A stretch of DNA of 64,000 bases, from the NCBI GenBank assembly GCA_900767835.1, contig CAAGAO010000030.1, positions 1 to 64,000 on the forward strand, given 5' to 3'. Made by a program: the position numbers and the translations under genes. Below are positions 63,829 to 64,000 of this stretch, one piece after another; positions within the stretch are counted from its first letter, which is position 1, and each line of letters starts with the position of its first letter. This DNA is from Clostridia bacterium. Its GTDB lineage: Bacteria > Bacillota > Clostridia > Christensenellales > UBA1242. Under the pieces are notes generated by a model. The model was not told where the DNA came from, made no database searches, and saw only the letters and a list, made by a program, of their open reading frames with translations.

Positions 63829-64000
63829 TTACCGACCAAACCTGAAAAAATTATCACTCTTATGGGACTTATTTTGCTAACGCAAAATTTCGTCTTAACG
63901 AATGTAATTTTTTCTTTCGCACCAGACGTGCTCACTCATTCTATTCGTTCGCAGTGCGAACTCACCTATAGAAGCGTGGCGTTGAAGCAATAGGTTTATT
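63756..64000. repeat. Composite intergenic hairpin repeat, right copy (inverted)
   Basis: The reverse complement contains the same modules as 1-250: GAGTTCGCACTGCGAACG with GAGTGAGCACG, CCCATAAGAGTGATAA, and twice the inner hairpin with AAAACGAAATTTT. The module order is rearranged relative to the left copy, and stem bases have changed in pairs (T-A to C-G). Confidence 0.8.

Overview
The window is AT-rich bacterial chromosome from a Gram-positive, endospore-forming anaerobe, most likely an uncultured member of the Clostridia. The evidence is Spo0A, SpoIIE, a SipL-like DUF3794/LysM protein, a NifS/NifU iron-sulfur pair, AddAB instead of RecBCD, ribosomal L21 and L10 leaders, an L27 with the Firmicute cleavable N-terminus next to its protease Prp, and consensus sigma-A promoters. 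No species can be named from the sequence alone.

Layout. 1-250 and 63756-64000 carry inverted copies of one hairpin-bearing repeat. 252-2198: nifU/nifS and a small ORF. 2249-5578: a P-type ATPase with a membrane SH3-like partner. 6007-11794: ABC-F protein, Spo0A, an ABC exporter and a 23-residue peptide gene. 12015-16694: a variable-hairpin array, sipL-like gene, nested palindrome and spoIIE. 16781-20856: mscL operon, PH-domain protein, DegV, membrane XRE regulator. 21117-22410: decayed small genes resembling a toxin/immunity remnant. 22737-23782: L21 leader, rplU-prp-rpmA. 24258-28355: asnS, minE, minD, an MreB-like actin. 28678-33493: Cys/Pro-rich small protein, CrtO-like membrane protein, NrnA-like DHH phosphoesterase, recD2. 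33701-35706: parAB between two perfect parS sites. 35884-37995: small hydrophobic protein, ArsR regulator, tmk, tRNA-Glu, tRNA-Met. 38085-45526: a secreted protein behind a poly-G promoter, then addB-addA. 45652-53295: a membrane coiled-coil protein with seven AT-hooks, a single-pass membrane protein, a VirB6-like protein and a VirB2/pilin-like protein. 53699-58847: propeller-like protein, yajC, lipoprotein, L10 leader with rplJ and rplL, small unknown. 59194-63753: metG, a small unknown, a 6S-like structured RNA, then a histidine leader peptide and attenuator in front of hisS, and tRNA-His.

Most interesting observations. (1) hisS appears controlled by ribosome-mediated attenuation with a His-His-His leader peptide, where a T-box would be expected in this phylum. 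(2) A secreted protein has nine Gs inside the spacer of its promoter (TTGACT-N16-TATAAT), the layout of a phase-variable promoter. (3) At least five genes (P-type ATPase, ABC-F, XRE regulator, recD2, addB) lack a Shine-Dalgarno and have a -10 box 6-7 nt before the start codon, predicting leaderless mRNAs. (4) A membrane-anchored AT-hook protein lies next to type IV secretion-like genes without any visible ATPase or relaxase. (5) An array of seven GTTCACT words separated by different palindromes abuts the sipL-like gene.
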